From NCBI RefSeq assembly GCF_004770265.1, contig NZ_RQGQ01000020.1:1-64000 (forward strand): a stretch of 64,000 nt of DNA, in the 5' to 3' direction. Both the position numbers and the translations under genes were made by a program. Position 1 is the first letter of the stretch, and every line of letters starts with the position of its first letter. The DNA comes from Leptospira congkakensis. Lineage in GTDB: Bacteria; Spirochaetota; Leptospiria; Leptospirales; Leptospiraceae. Below the pieces are notes generated by a model. It was not told the DNA's origin, ran no database searches, and was given only the letters and a program-made list of their open reading frames with translations. Below, piece after piece: positions 24,445 to 33,559 of this stretch.

Positions 24445-25873
24445 TTTTTTTATAGAAGAATCGAGAAATTTGAACAAGGCATACAAGGGTTCCAAATCCG
24501 ATAGGGATGAGAAGGGTAAAGGAAATTTTGAATCCGACTCCAATGGCTACGGTGCTAAGGATACTCGTGAGAAAAAATACCGAAAAAACGCTGCCGGAAA
24601 CGGGTAAGTCCTTGTTTGCTTTTGCCAAAAAGAAAACGGCAATGGATGGTCCGAGTGTATAGGAAAAAATAGTGAGTCCCATTTCCAATAGCCCCTTTTC
24701 CCAAGTTTGGATGAGAAAATAAGGAATGAGGCTGGAGACAAATAAAGTGATTCCGAAGAAGAGAGATAGGCTTTTGGGAGAAAACCATTTGTCCATTCCC
24801 CAATCCCGTGCCCAGGTAAGGGAAAGGGAGTTGATGGTGGAGCTAAGTGTGGACATGGCACTGGCTAGGATTGCTGCCACAAGGATTCCTAAAATGGGAG
24901 AGGGGACTTCATTCACAATGAACTGGCTAAACACTTTGTCTGGAGCCATGGTTTGGCCTTGGTAAAATAGATAAAGAAGAGATCCGATCAGAAGAAAGAG
25001 TACGAATTGAAAGATCACAAGAATCCCACTTCCAATCAAAATCTTTTGGCCAGAAATTAAATTTTTTGTGGCAATGACTCTTTGCACTAACATTAAATCG
25101 GTTCCATGGGATCCAATAGAGATAAAGGCTCCACCTATCAAAGCAAATACGACAAAATAACTGTTATCACCTTCAGCTAGGTAATCCAATACAAATAGAT
25201 TCCATTTTCCTAAAGTTTGGAGATTTGTGATTCCTTCGCCCAAAGGAATTTCTAATTTATAAATTAAAAGTCCGAGTGCAAATATACCGCCTAAGATATA
25301 AATAAACCATTGGAGTACGTCTGTAAATACAATCGCACGAAATCCCCCAACCACCGAATAGATGATAGTGACAATGCTGAGAGTTGTGAGTGCGATCATT
25401 CCTAAAACTTCTGGCGAAAATCCTAGTCCCATCTTTTCCAAAAGAAAAGCGATAGGTAAGGAACTAATGTACAATCTGATCCCATCACCAAGCAAACGAG
25501 AAATGGTAAAAACAAATGACATAGTTTTTTGGGGAGATTTGCCTAATCGGTTTCCTATATACTCATAAACAGAAATTGTGTTTCCCGAAAAATAAGATGG
25601 TAACAAATACAAAGCAACAACTGTCCTTCCAATCAAATACCCGAAAGCAATTTCAAGGAACCGGTAATCACCTTTGAAAGATAAAGAAGGAATACTTAAA
25701 AAAGTTAAACTCGAAGTTTCTGTTGCTACGAGAGACAACAAAAGAAAAATCCAATGGATTTCTTTTTTGGCTAAGTAGAAGTCTTCTTCTTTTTGGTTGT
25801 TCTTTGCAAAATGGAATCCAAAATAAAAAACGATGATAAAATAAAAAATAAGAACTAATATATCCCAGATCAT
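24440..25873 (-). CDS. Sodium:solute symporter (SSS family)
   Basis: A 477-residue transporter with about 13 membrane spans and the SSS layout: an N-terminal span followed by EDFYLAKKEIHW, then VATETSSLTFLSIP in span 2, GRTVVALYLLP, and the family region SVVGGFRAIVFTDVLQWF around residues 170-190. Members couple Na+ entry to uptake of sugars, amino acids, organic acids or vitamins; the solute here is unknown. It starts 8 bp after the CBS-domain gene, so the two probably form an operon. Its stop overlaps the -35 region of the leuA leader. Confidence 0.85.
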   Translation of the reverse strand: MIWDILVLIFYFIIVFYFGFHFAKNNQKEEDFYLAKKEIHWIFLLLSLVATETSSLTFLSIPSLSFKGDYRFLEIAFGYLIGRTVVALYLLPSYFSGNTISVYEYIGNRLGKSPQKTMSFVFTISRLLGDGIRLYISSLPIAFLLEKMGLGFSPEVLGMIALTTLSIVTIIYSVVGGFRAIVFTDVLQWFIYILGGIFALGLLIYKLEIPLGEGITNLQTLGKWNLFVLDYLAEGDNSYFVVFALIGGAFISIGSHGTDLMLVQRVIATKNLISGQKILIGSGILVIFQFVLFLLIGSLLYLFYQGQTMAPDKVFSQFIVNEVPSPILGILVAAILASAMSTLSSTINSLSLTWARDWGMDKWFSPKSLSLFFGITLFVSSLIPYFLIQTWEKGLLEMGLTIFSYTLGPSIAVFFLAKANKDLPVSGSVFSVFFLTSILSTVAIGVGFKISFTLLIPIGFGTLVCLVQISRFFYKKN

Positions 25874-25881
25874 AAATTTCC

Positions 25882-26481
25882 TTACGCGATAATATTCAAA
25901 TTTGGATACTTGAGTAACAGACGAAGTAAATCCGATCTGGTGATCATACCAATAGGATGATTATCGTCATCTACCACAGGAATACATCCAATTCTTTCTT
26001 CTAAAAGAACTTTCGTAACTCCTCGAATTTCCGATCCAGGTGATCCAACTAATACTCGTTTGGTCATTATATCAGAAACCGGCCAGTCTCTTTCGTAGGA
26101 TTTACTTTTTTCCAAAATGTCTCTGTCTGAAACAAAACCAACGAGAGTTCCTGATTCGTTTGTGATGGGGAGATGACGGATTCGTTTTTCCAACATAAAG
26201 TCCAAACAACGGGTGATTGTTTCTGTGGAGGGAAGGGTATAGGTTGGCGTGGACATGATTTCGTGGAGGAAATAAACCGGTTTTTCTGTTTGGGCCGCCG
26301 ATTCCTTGTAAACATCCCTGGCGGAACGGTGTAAAAAAGAGGAGGAAGGTGAATTTGGGGATTCACTTCCCTCACCGGAAACCGGAAAACTTTGACCACC
26401 GGGATGGATTTTGTGAACCCGATCCGAATGACTCGGCGGGGTTGTCTGTGAAATTCGCCCATCATGAATCCAAAAGAACAT
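25882..26481 (-). CDS. CBS-domain protein
   Basis: A 199-residue soluble protein. The first ~70 residues are Ser/Pro/His-rich and probably disordered. Two CBS motifs follow: about 76-128 (TYTLPSTETITRCLDFMLEKRIRHLPI...GFVSDRDIL) and about 137-195 (VGSPGSEIRGVTKVLLEERIGCIPVVDDDNHPIGMITRSDLL). A CBS pair usually senses adenine nucleotides or SAM. Its position directly before the symporter gene suggests it may gate that transporter, but this is inference. A TTGACA lies 33 bases before the ATG with no good -10 at normal spacing. Confidence 0.8.
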   Translation of the reverse strand: MFFWIHDGRISQTTPPSHSDRVHKIHPGGQSFPVSGEGSESPNSPSSSFLHRSARDVYKESAAQTEKPVYFLHEIMSTPTYTLPSTETITRCLDFMLEKRIRHLPITNESGTLVGFVSDRDILEKSKSYERDWPVSDIMTKRVLVGSPGSEIRGVTKVLLEERIGCIPVVDDDNHPIGMITRSDLLRLLLKYPNLNIIA

Positions 26482-26602
26482 AATTATGCCCTACCTTTCT
26501 GAAAAGTTTGTCAAAAATAAGAAAAAACTTGCAAAAAACGAACAGTGGTTTTTTATACACCCTACATTTCCGTAAAAGTTCCAGACGAAAAGGCAAAAAC
26601 CC

Positions 26603-28504
26603 ATGACCCAAAACTACGAAAACCTCTACCAAGCCCTCGCCCATGTCGCAGAAACTCTGCCAAACAAAGTTTCCTTTCGCAAACGAAAATCAGCCACCGA
26701 ATTTCCTGGGATCAGCTTCGGGGATTTGAAGCAGTTTGTCGACCAATTGACTTTGGGATTTATCGATCTTGGTGTGGAGGTAGGAGACCGGATTGGGTTT
26801 TTCTGCGATGCCACTGTCAATTGGCTTCGAACGGATATCGCCATTTTGACCTCTGGGGCCGTGGTGGTTCCACGAGGGACAGACATTGTTCGAGAAGAGA
26901 TTTTATATATTTTAAATCATTCTGAAGCCAAATATCTGGTGGTACAAAAACCAAAGGATAAAAAACGTATCGATGATTTGTTAGGCGAACTCCCTCACTT
27001 AAAACAAATTTTTATTTTGGAAACAGACCAAGGGGAATTGTATGATGGTGACAATTCTATTCTATCCATTGTAGGTAAGGGAAAAGAACGATGGAATCGT
27101 GACGGCAAACAAATATTAAAAACACGAATCGAACAAACGGATCCAGATTCTCTTGCCACTTTGATTTATACTTCAGGAACCACTGGAAATCCTAAAGGTG
27201 TGATGTTGTCTCAAAAAGGTTGGATCACTGCGATTCAAAATACCATCTCTCGATTGGATATGAATTCCAGCGATAACGCTGTGAGTTTACTTCCTCCTTG
27301 GCATGCATTTGAAAGGGCAATTGAATATGCTGGAATTTTTCTTGGATTGGATTTTTTAATTTCGAATATGTCATCACTCAAAGATGACTTAAGAGATTTT
27401 CGACCAACCATATTTCCATCGGTTCCTCGCATTTGGGAATCTGTCTATAATGGAATCATTGCGAAAGTAGCAAAAGAAGGTGGGTTCAAAGAAAAATTAT
27501 TTCATTTCTTTTTGAAAGTAGGATCCACTTGGGCTCGATATTATGCAAAATGTTTTGGGTTTGAATTTGAAATTCACAAACCAAGTATTTTGGTTTCCAT
27601 TGTAAAAAGAACTTATGCTTTTTTCATTTTAGTTTTGCTTTCTCCATTAAAACTTCTTAGTATCAAAATCTTTTCAGCAATTCATAAGGCGTTAGGTGGT
27701 AGAATCCGTATTTGTATTTCTGCAGGTTCCGCCCTTCCTAGTGTTGTGGATGGATTTTTATCTGCCATTGGGCTCAAAGTCCTAGAAGGTTATGGAATGA
27801 CAGAAACTTCTGCTGTTGTGTCCATTCGATCCAACACCAAACCAACCAAAGGAACTGTAGGAATTCCAATCGCTGGTTATCAAATTCGTTTGAAGGATGA
27901 TACAGGTAAGATTGTTACGGAAATCGGTGCAAAGGGAACTCTTTGGATCAAGTCCAAACAAATTTTAAAAGGTTATTACAAACGACCTGAACTCAACCAA
28001 GTTGTATTTGATACAGATGGTTTTTTTGATACGGGAGATCTAATGGTTATCTCTCATCGAAACGAACTTGTTTTTGCTGGTCGTTCCAAAGATACCATTG
28101 CTCTCATCGGTGGGGAAAACGTAGAACCCATCCCAATCGAAGACAAACTTCTTACCTCTCCTTTCATCGATCAAGTGATGGTTGTGGGTCATGATAAAAA
28201 AACTCTGGGAGCATTGATTGTTCCTAACTTCGAAGCAGTAGAATCTAAAGTTCCAGGAATTTCCAAAGAAAAAGCTGGAGAATGGAATTCAAATCCAAAA
28301 GTTCGGGAATTATACCGAGCTGAGATTTCACGCATTATATCTAGAGAAAACGGATTCAAAGGATTCGAAATGGTGCCAGCTAACAATTTTTATGTGGTTC
28401 CTCGTCCCTTTGATCCCGATGTCGAAATGACACGAACTTTGAAAATGAAGCGAAATGTCATTTCGGATGTATTTTTAAAACAAATTGAAGGAATTTACCA
28501 ATGA
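26603..28504 (+). CDS. Long-chain acyl-CoA synthetase (AMP-forming)
   Basis: A 633-residue AMP-binding enzyme that activates fatty acids to acyl-CoA through an acyl-adenylate. The phosphate-binding motif YTSGTTGNPKG is at 189-199; then PPWHAFERAIEYAG, the GYGMTETSA motif, the DTGDL motif (FFDTGDLMVI) and the C-terminal hinge (GRSKDTIALIGGENVEP). Central residues about 300-370 form a more hydrophobic insertion typical of the FadD15/ACSL type. ATG 26603 follows AAAAGG. Its last bases overlap the next gene (ATGA), opening a four-gene fatty-acid operon. Confidence 0.88.
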   Translation: MTQNYENLYQALAHVAETLPNKVSFRKRKSATEFPGISFGDLKQFVDQLTLGFIDLGVEVGDRIGFFCDATVNWLRTDIAILTSGAVVVPRGTDIVREEILYILNHSEAKYLVVQKPKDKKRIDDLLGELPHLKQIFILETDQGELYDGDNSILSIVGKGKERWNRDGKQILKTRIEQTDPDSLATLIYTSGTTGNPKGVMLSQKGWITAIQNTISRLDMNSSDNAVSLLPPWHAFERAIEYAGIFLGLDFLISNMSSLKDDLRDFRPTIFPSVPRIWESVYNGIIAKVAKEGGFKEKLFHFFLKVGSTWARYYAKCFGFEFEIHKPSILVSIVKRTYAFFILVLLSPLKLLSIKIFSAIHKALGGRIRICISAGSALPSVVDGFLSAIGLKVLEGYGMTETSAVVSIRSNTKPTKGTVGIPIAGYQIRLKDDTGKIVTEIGAKGTLWIKSKQILKGYYKRPELNQVVFDTDGFFDTGDLMVISHRNELVFAGRSKDTIALIGGENVEPIPIEDKLLTSPFIDQVMVVGHDKKTLGALIVPNFEAVESKVPGISKEKAGEWNSNPKVRELYRAEISRIISRENGFKGFEMVPANNFYVVPRPFDPDVEMTRTLKMKRNVISDVFLKQIEGIYQ

Positions 28505-30075
28505 TACACCCGAAACTGAATCCCTATTTGAATGAGGAGGAAAGAAGTTTTTACAATACAGTATTTCAATTTTCTGAAGACAAAGTATTTCCCTCTGCAG
28601 AAGAACGAGACGAAAAAGAAATTTGGTCAGATGAACTATGGAAAGAGTTTAGTAAGGCTGGCCTTACTGGACTAACCATTCCATCGGAATATGGTGGAGA
28701 AGGCGCAAGTTGTTTACAATGTTCCATTGCTACAGATGCCTTCGCATCAGGATCGTTAGATGGCGGAATGGGGCTTTCTTGGGTTGCCCATTTGGTGATT
28801 GGTACCATGCCAATTATTTTCCAAGGTACCAATGAACAAAAATCAAAATACCTTCCTAAACTATCTACAGGTGAATGGATGGCAGGGTTTGCACTCACAG
28901 AACCTGCTTCTGGATCGGATGCGGCTTCGCTTTTGACAAAGGCTGAAGAGGTTGAGGGTGGTTGGAAATTAAACGGGACAAAAATGTACATCACGAACGG
29001 CCCCGTTGGACAAGTATTTATCGTAATGGCAAGGACTTCTGAAAAAGGAAGAGGGCCTATGGGTATCTCCGCTTTCATTGTAGAAAGTGATACACCTGGA
29101 TTTAAGGTGAGCAAAATTTTAAAAAAATTGGGTCATCATACTTCCATGACCGCCGAACTTGTGTTTGAAGACATGCTGATTCCCAAAGAAAACTTACTTG
29201 GCCCAATCAACACAGGTTTTATGCGAATCGGTAAGGAAACCTTGGAATGGGAGCGGACTGTATTCGTTGCGGGTCTTGCAGGTGCTATGGAGTTTTGTTT
29301 TCGTAAAGGACTTCGATATGCAAATGAAAGAGTCCAATTTGGAAAACCAATTTCAAGTTTTTATGGGATGCGTGACATCCTCGTTCGTAACTGGGTGTAC
29401 ATCCAAGCCGCAAGAAGGCTGATTTATTGGGTAGCCGAAAGGAAGGATCGAGGAGTTCCATCTCCATTAGAAAGTAGTTTAGGAAAACTGATTTCTTCTG
29501 AAATTGCAGAAGATGTGGCAAAGGATTCTGTTCAGTTGTTTGGCGGGTATGGGTATATGAAAGAATACTCTGTGGAACGATTTTACAGAGATGTAAAGTT
29601 AGGAACCATTGGTGGTGGAACTAGTGAAATCCAAAGGTCCATTATTTCTTCTTTGTATCCAGGAAAAGAAAAGTTTCAGAAAGAATTTTATAAAATCGAG
29701 AACGAATCTGGATTACCAGACAAAATTCAAAACGTACTGTTTGCTATCATTCTTTCTATGGATGCTGAACCTAGCCGTAAAAAATACCAATCGGTCGAAT
29801 TTGCTTTTGCAGACGTTTTGTCCGTTTTTGTGATTCTATTTCTGTCAGAAATTGACACCCATAAATCCTCAGAATACTATTCTTCTGATGAAAAATTGAT
29901 GGATCGAAAGTTACTTTTGTATTATCTTGTGGGGAAGTATCTTATGTCCTTCAGTAGATTGTCAAGTTATGTTCCTTCTGAACTCGAACAGTTGTGGAGC
30001 CTTTATTCTCAATTGGGCAAAACAATCGAAGAGTCTGTACATACACGATTCCAAACTCTCCAGGATCTTTTGTAA
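28501..30075 (+). CDS. Acyl-CoA dehydrogenase with C-terminal extension
   Basis: A 524-residue FAD enzyme, about 140 residues longer than the classic family. The core (residues 1-385) has FALTEPASGSDA, WKLNGTKMYITNG and FGGYGYMKEYSVERFYRD. At the usual Glu position near GGGTSEIQR there is Gly, but an LEWER segment in the middle domain supplies a Glu where isovaleryl-/long-chain types carry their base. The extra helical C terminus (about 390-524) is unassigned. It oxidises acyl-CoA to enoyl-CoA, passing electrons to ETF (etfA/B lie at 48.8-50.5 kb). Overlaps the synthetase gene by ATGA. Confidence 0.85.
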   Translation: MIHPKLNPYLNEEERSFYNTVFQFSEDKVFPSAEERDEKEIWSDELWKEFSKAGLTGLTIPSEYGGEGASCLQCSIATDAFASGSLDGGMGLSWVAHLVIGTMPIIFQGTNEQKSKYLPKLSTGEWMAGFALTEPASGSDAASLLTKAEEVEGGWKLNGTKMYITNGPVGQVFIVMARTSEKGRGPMGISAFIVESDTPGFKVSKILKKLGHHTSMTAELVFEDMLIPKENLLGPINTGFMRIGKETLEWERTVFVAGLAGAMEFCFRKGLRYANERVQFGKPISSFYGMRDILVRNWVYIQAARRLIYWVAERKDRGVPSPLESSLGKLISSEIAEDVAKDSVQLFGGYGYMKEYSVERFYRDVKLGTIGGGTSEIQRSIISSLYPGKEKFQKEFYKIENESGLPDKIQNVLFAIILSMDAEPSRKKYQSVEFAFADVLSVFVILFLSEIDTHKSSEYYSSDEKLMDRKLLLYYLVGKYLMSFSRLSSYVPSELEQLWSLYSQLGKTIEESVHTRFQTLQDLL

Positions 30076-30078
30076 TCA

Positions 30079-31344
30079 ATGAAAGCAGCTGGCCGAATAG
30101 CATTTTTCTATTTGTTATTCGGCTATGTCTGGATTTACTTTTCTGATCATACTATTTCTCTAATATTTGATTCTCCCGAAGAAATTCGTGAATTTCAAAG
30201 TTTGAAAGGTTGGGGTTTTGTTACTGTTTCTGCTGCGATTATTTTTGTACTACTCGTTCGAGAATTACGTCGGCAAAAAACTGTATTGTTTGAAAAAATA
30301 GAATCCGACCAACTTTTCCAGGTAATTTTAGAAAGGATTGAAGACGCTGTTATCGTTTTTAATTTAGATACTTGGAAAATTGATTTTCTTAGCGAACAAG
30401 TTTCTCGACTTTTTGACATTCCTACAAAAGAGATTCTCACCCATCCCCAACTTCTAATTGACAGAGTCCATGAAGCCGATCGTGATCGGATGACCAATAT
30501 ATGGATGAACAAACTAAGGGAAAATCATACAGGGCTTTTGTATCGCATTCGAAAGTTAGATGGCCAAATTAATTGGGCGTTAGAACATAGACTTTTTATA
30601 CCTAGTAATGAAAGTAGTGCTAACAAAGCAGTTGCCGTCATTACTGATATGACGAGTTATATGGAAAACCAATCCAAACTCGAACGGTCATTACGAGAAA
30701 ACGAAACCTTACTCACAGAAGTCCATCATCGGGTTAAAAACAATTTAGCAGTTGTTATATCTTTTTTGCAACTCCAAGTTTATTCCTCTCCGCCAGAAAC
30801 GGCAGACATTTTGGAACAAAGTATCGTGCGGATCAAAGCAATTGCGTTGGTTCACGAAAAATTATACAGTAGCAAAAATTTATCGGGCCTTAGTTCGGTA
30901 GATTATATCACAAGTCTTGTTGAAAATATCAAACTAATGTACATGCGAACTGATATCAGTATAGAACTTGATATTCAAAAATTGGAATTTAATATTGTGG
31001 ATGCGATCCCAATGGGACTCATGATCACAGAGATGTTAACTAATAGTTTTCGTCACGCCTTTACTGCAGGAAAGTCGGATGCTTTAATTAAAATTGATTT
31101 TATTGTCACGGATAGATTTAATTATGAATTAAAATACAGAGACAATGGAAAAGGATTTCCTCCTGAACTAAATTATAAAAAAGCAGAGTCTATTGGGTTA
31201 TCTGTTATTTTTTCATTATGCAGTCAAATGAATGGTCGAGAAGTAGAATGTTCTTCCAAACCCAATGAAGGTGTGTTTTATCATTTTGCCTTTTCACCAA
31301 AAAAAGTAATTCTTAAGGAAAATTCTAATGTACCAAAAGGGTAA
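30079..31344 (+). CDS. HisKA_2-type sensor histidine kinase with PAS domain
   Basis: A 421-residue membrane kinase. Two membrane spans (about 8-26 and 46-63) flank a very short loop; a PAS domain covers about 78-195; then the HisKA_2 dimerisation helix with the phosphoacceptor in EVHHRVKNNL (His216/217); then the HATPase domain with MLTNSFRHAF (N box), DNGKGFP (G1) and SIGLSVI (G2). HisKA_2 kinases pass phosphate to a response regulator, but none is encoded nearby. It begins 3 nt after the dehydrogenase stop and overlaps the MaoC gene, so it is embedded in the fatty-acid operon. Confidence 0.85.
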   Translation: MKAAGRIAFFYLLFGYVWIYFSDHTISLIFDSPEEIREFQSLKGWGFVTVSAAIIFVLLVRELRRQKTVLFEKIESDQLFQVILERIEDAVIVFNLDTWKIDFLSEQVSRLFDIPTKEILTHPQLLIDRVHEADRDRMTNIWMNKLRENHTGLLYRIRKLDGQINWALEHRLFIPSNESSANKAVAVITDMTSYMENQSKLERSLRENETLLTEVHHRVKNNLAVVISFLQLQVYSSPPETADILEQSIVRIKAIALVHEKLYSSKNLSGLSSVDYITSLVENIKLMYMRTDISIELDIQKLEFNIVDAIPMGLMITEMLTNSFRHAFTAGKSDALIKIDFIVTDRFNYELKYRDNGKGFPPELNYKKAESIGLSVIFSLCSQMNGREVECSSKPNEGVFYHFAFSPKKVILKENSNVPKG

Positions 31345-31750
31345 AAGTTTTTTAGAAATTCAAATAGGAGATTCCGCATCCTTTACCAAAACCATTACAG
31401 AAACAGATGTGTATTTGTTTGCTGGTATCAGTGGTGATTTTAATCCTCTTCACGTAGATGAAGAATATGCAAAAACAACAAACTTTGGAACAAGGATTGC
31501 CCATGGTGGACTTGCGGCTTCCTTACTGGCTCCTGTTCTTGGGATGAAACTACCTGGATTGGGAACGGTTGCCTTAGAAACCACAACCAAATTCAGGAAA
31601 CCTGTTTATTTTGGAGATACAATCACTTGTTTGGTGGAAGTTGTCGAAAAGGTGGAACGATTGAAAGCAGTAAAAATGAAAATTGTTTGGACCAATCAAA
31701 AATCTGAAGTGGTGAGTAAAGGGGAAACTCTTGTCATTCCTCCCGGTTGA
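31328..31750 (+). CDS. MaoC-family (R)-enoyl-CoA hydratase
   Basis: A 140-residue single hot-dog protein like PhaJ. The hydratase signature is complete: GDFNPLHVD with catalytic Asp37 and His42, followed by the substrate-gating helix and RIAHGGLAASL. It hydrates trans-2-enoyl-CoA to (R)-3-hydroxyacyl-CoA, so it can link beta-oxidation to other acyl pools. It overlaps the kinase gene by 17 bases and the convergent DUF1292 gene by 17 bases. Confidence 0.85.
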   Translation: MYQKGKSFLEIQIGDSASFTKTITETDVYLFAGISGDFNPLHVDEEYAKTTNFGTRIAHGGLAASLLAPVLGMKLPGLGTVALETTTKFRKPVYFGDTITCLVEVVEKVERLKAVKMKIVWTNQKSEVVSKGETLVIPPG

Positions 31751-32099
31751 GAAATTGTCCAACGAGTCCAATTTCATCTTCTACATATTCTCGAATTTCT
31801 TCTAATTCATCATCATCTAGAATTTCTTCTAAAATTTCTTCCCCGGCTTCATCTTGTCCAATTCGCATAACAATGTAACCTGGAACATCGGAATCCGGAT
31901 CGTCCATTTCAACATTGACAAATTGAAATTCTGCTTCGGTAGCCGGAAGGAAAACTAGATAATCATTCCCCATTTGTGAAAAGGAATAGAAGACCTCCCA
32001 TTGGTAGTTGTTTCCTTTTTCATCCACAAGATCTATTTCTTCAGTGACTCGTGAAGGAAGAAAGTCGTCGCCTTGGAATCCTAAATCCTTAATGTCCAT
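31734..32099 (-). CDS. DUF1292-like acidic protein
   Basis: A 121-residue strongly acidic protein with the DUF1292 layout: strands IDLVDEKGNNYQWEVFYSF and NDYLVFLPA, then an EEILEEILDDDELEEIREYVED tail-like helix. The family's function is unknown. The start ATG overlaps the stop of the HNH gene (TAATG), so it is translated with it. Its 3-prime end overlaps the convergent maoC gene. Confidence 0.7.
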   Translation of the reverse strand: MDIKDLGFQGDDFLPSRVTEEIDLVDEKGNNYQWEVFYSFSQMGNDYLVFLPATEAEFQFVNVEMDDPDSDVPGYIVMRIGQDEAGEEILEEILDDDELEEIREYVEDEIGLVGQFLNREE

Positions 32100-32392
32100 T
32101 AGGAAAAGAACTCCTTTTCAAAGGGTAGACTATGTTTTTTTTTGAAATTACATTCCTTACAAGCTGGAACCAAATTTGCCTTTACCGATTTCCCTCCTCG
32201 AATAAGGGGAATTAGGTGGTCCATTGTGATTTCTTCCACTTTAAACTTTTTTCCGCAGTAATGACAAATTCCAGTGGAACGTTTGTTTTTCCACCAAGCA
32301 GTATTTTTTAGTTCTTTCGCTTTCCTTCTTTCCCTAGCGATTTCTTCATCACTCACATCGGAAAAAAATGAATCGGAGGGAGTTTCCGTCAT
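32099..32392 (-). CDS. Small HNH endonuclease-like protein
   Basis: A 97-residue protein with a compact zinc-stabilised HNH fold: CHYC (Cys43, Cys46), MDHLIPL with catalytic-type His59, a central Asn (Asn73) and the second Cys pair CKEC (Cys78, Cys81). The first 40 residues are charged and helical. Stand-alone HNH proteins of this size may nick DNA, but the physiological target is unknown. It is coupled to the DUF1292 gene. Confidence 0.8.
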   Translation of the reverse strand: MTETPSDSFFSDVSDEEIARERRKAKELKNTAWWKNKRSTGICHYCGKKFKVEEITMDHLIPLIRGGKSVKANLVPACKECNFKKKHSLPFEKEFFS

Positions 32393-32441
32393 AGTTTAAA
32401 AAAATCTGTTTTTTTCCCTTCGTCAAGAAAAAGATGGAGGA

Positions 32442-33557
32442 ATGGGAAGATTGATTTACCTAGACAATTTACGATCCTTTGCTCTCCTACTCGGAATTGT
32501 GTTTCATGCGGCCATTGTGTATGCTTCGGAAATCAAATATGCCATCCAAGATGAGAACAGGAGTGATGTTCTTTCTTATTTTTGTTATTGGATCCATAGT
32601 TATCGGATGCCAATGTTTTATATGATTTCCGGTTTTTTCTCTGCTATGGTTTGGGAAAAAAAAGGTGCCAAGTTTTATTTGGAGGCTAGGTTCAAACGAG
32701 TTCTTGTCCCGACAATTTTTGGTCTGATCTTTCTTGCACCCATCCAGTATTACCTCACCGAACGATTAAAAACAAGAGAGCTAGAACTTCTTCCTTTTTT
32801 GGATTATTTTTTTACTAAGGATCACTTCCAACATTCGCATATTTGGTTTCTCGTCGATTTATTTTGTTTTAGCATTCTTTATAGTTTGATTCCTAAGTCC
32901 TTCTTTACTCTAAAGTTTTGGGATAAAATCCCTAAGGGACTTGTAAGATATTTATTCCTAATTGGTTTTTGTTTTCTTTTCGTATTTTTTTCTCATTCGC
33001 AAATTTCAAAAGGGGAATCCTATTACGGAATCTTCAAACTTACGTTTCTATTTCAGTTTGCCTTTTTTCTTTCGGGAGTGTTTTGTTTTCAATGGAAAAC
33101 AGTTCTGATTCAAAAAGATAACAACTCTAAAGTGAAAACTATGGCTGTCTTTGTTTGGGCAATTTTTGTGTATTTATTATTTAAAGATTTGGAAATTGAA
33201 GATCCACTCTGGATCTACTTTCAGTATGCGAATGTTTGGATCAGAGGATTACATATTTTTTTCTGGGTATTGTCTCCTTTTTTATGGACTAGTTTTCTTG
33301 TTTCTGTTTTTCAAACTTTTGGAAACAGAGAGGGGAAAGTCGGTTCTTATCTGATCGAAGCAAGCCTTCCTATTTATTTGGTCCACCATCCGATTTCTCT
33401 AGTGTATGCATTTTGGATACGGGATGTGGAATGGGGGATATGGATTAAATTTTTAGTCCATATCGTTGTGGTGTTGGTTGGTAGTTTTTTGTTGTATGAA
33501 TTTTTAATCCGAAAGATAAAACCATTACGGTTTCTCTTCGGATTAAAAAGTACATAA
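32442..33557 (+). CDS. Acyltransferase_3-family membrane protein
   Basis: A 371-residue protein with about ten spans. The start has the family mark YLDNLRSFALLLGIVFHA, with the His of the first span, then YRMPMFYMISGFF and an R-rich loop (EARFKRVLVPTIFG). Family members O-acylate sugars or glycans at the inner membrane, including OpgC-like glucan modification. The substrate is unknown. GGAGG lies only one base before ATG 32442; an in-frame TTG at 32451 would have better spacing. Confidence 0.8.
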   Translation: MGRLIYLDNLRSFALLLGIVFHAAIVYASEIKYAIQDENRSDVLSYFCYWIHSYRMPMFYMISGFFSAMVWEKKGAKFYLEARFKRVLVPTIFGLIFLAPIQYYLTERLKTRELELLPFLDYFFTKDHFQHSHIWFLVDLFCFSILYSLIPKSFFTLKFWDKIPKGLVRYLFLIGFCFLFVFFSHSQISKGESYYGIFKLTFLFQFAFFLSGVFCFQWKTVLIQKDNNSKVKTMAVFVWAIFVYLLFKDLEIEDPLWIYFQYANVWIRGLHIFFWVLSPFLWTSFLVSVFQTFGNREGKVGSYLIEASLPIYLVHHPISLVYAFWIRDVEWGIWIKFLVHIVVVLVGSFLLYEFLIRKIKPLRFLFGLKST

Positions 33558-33559
33558 GT

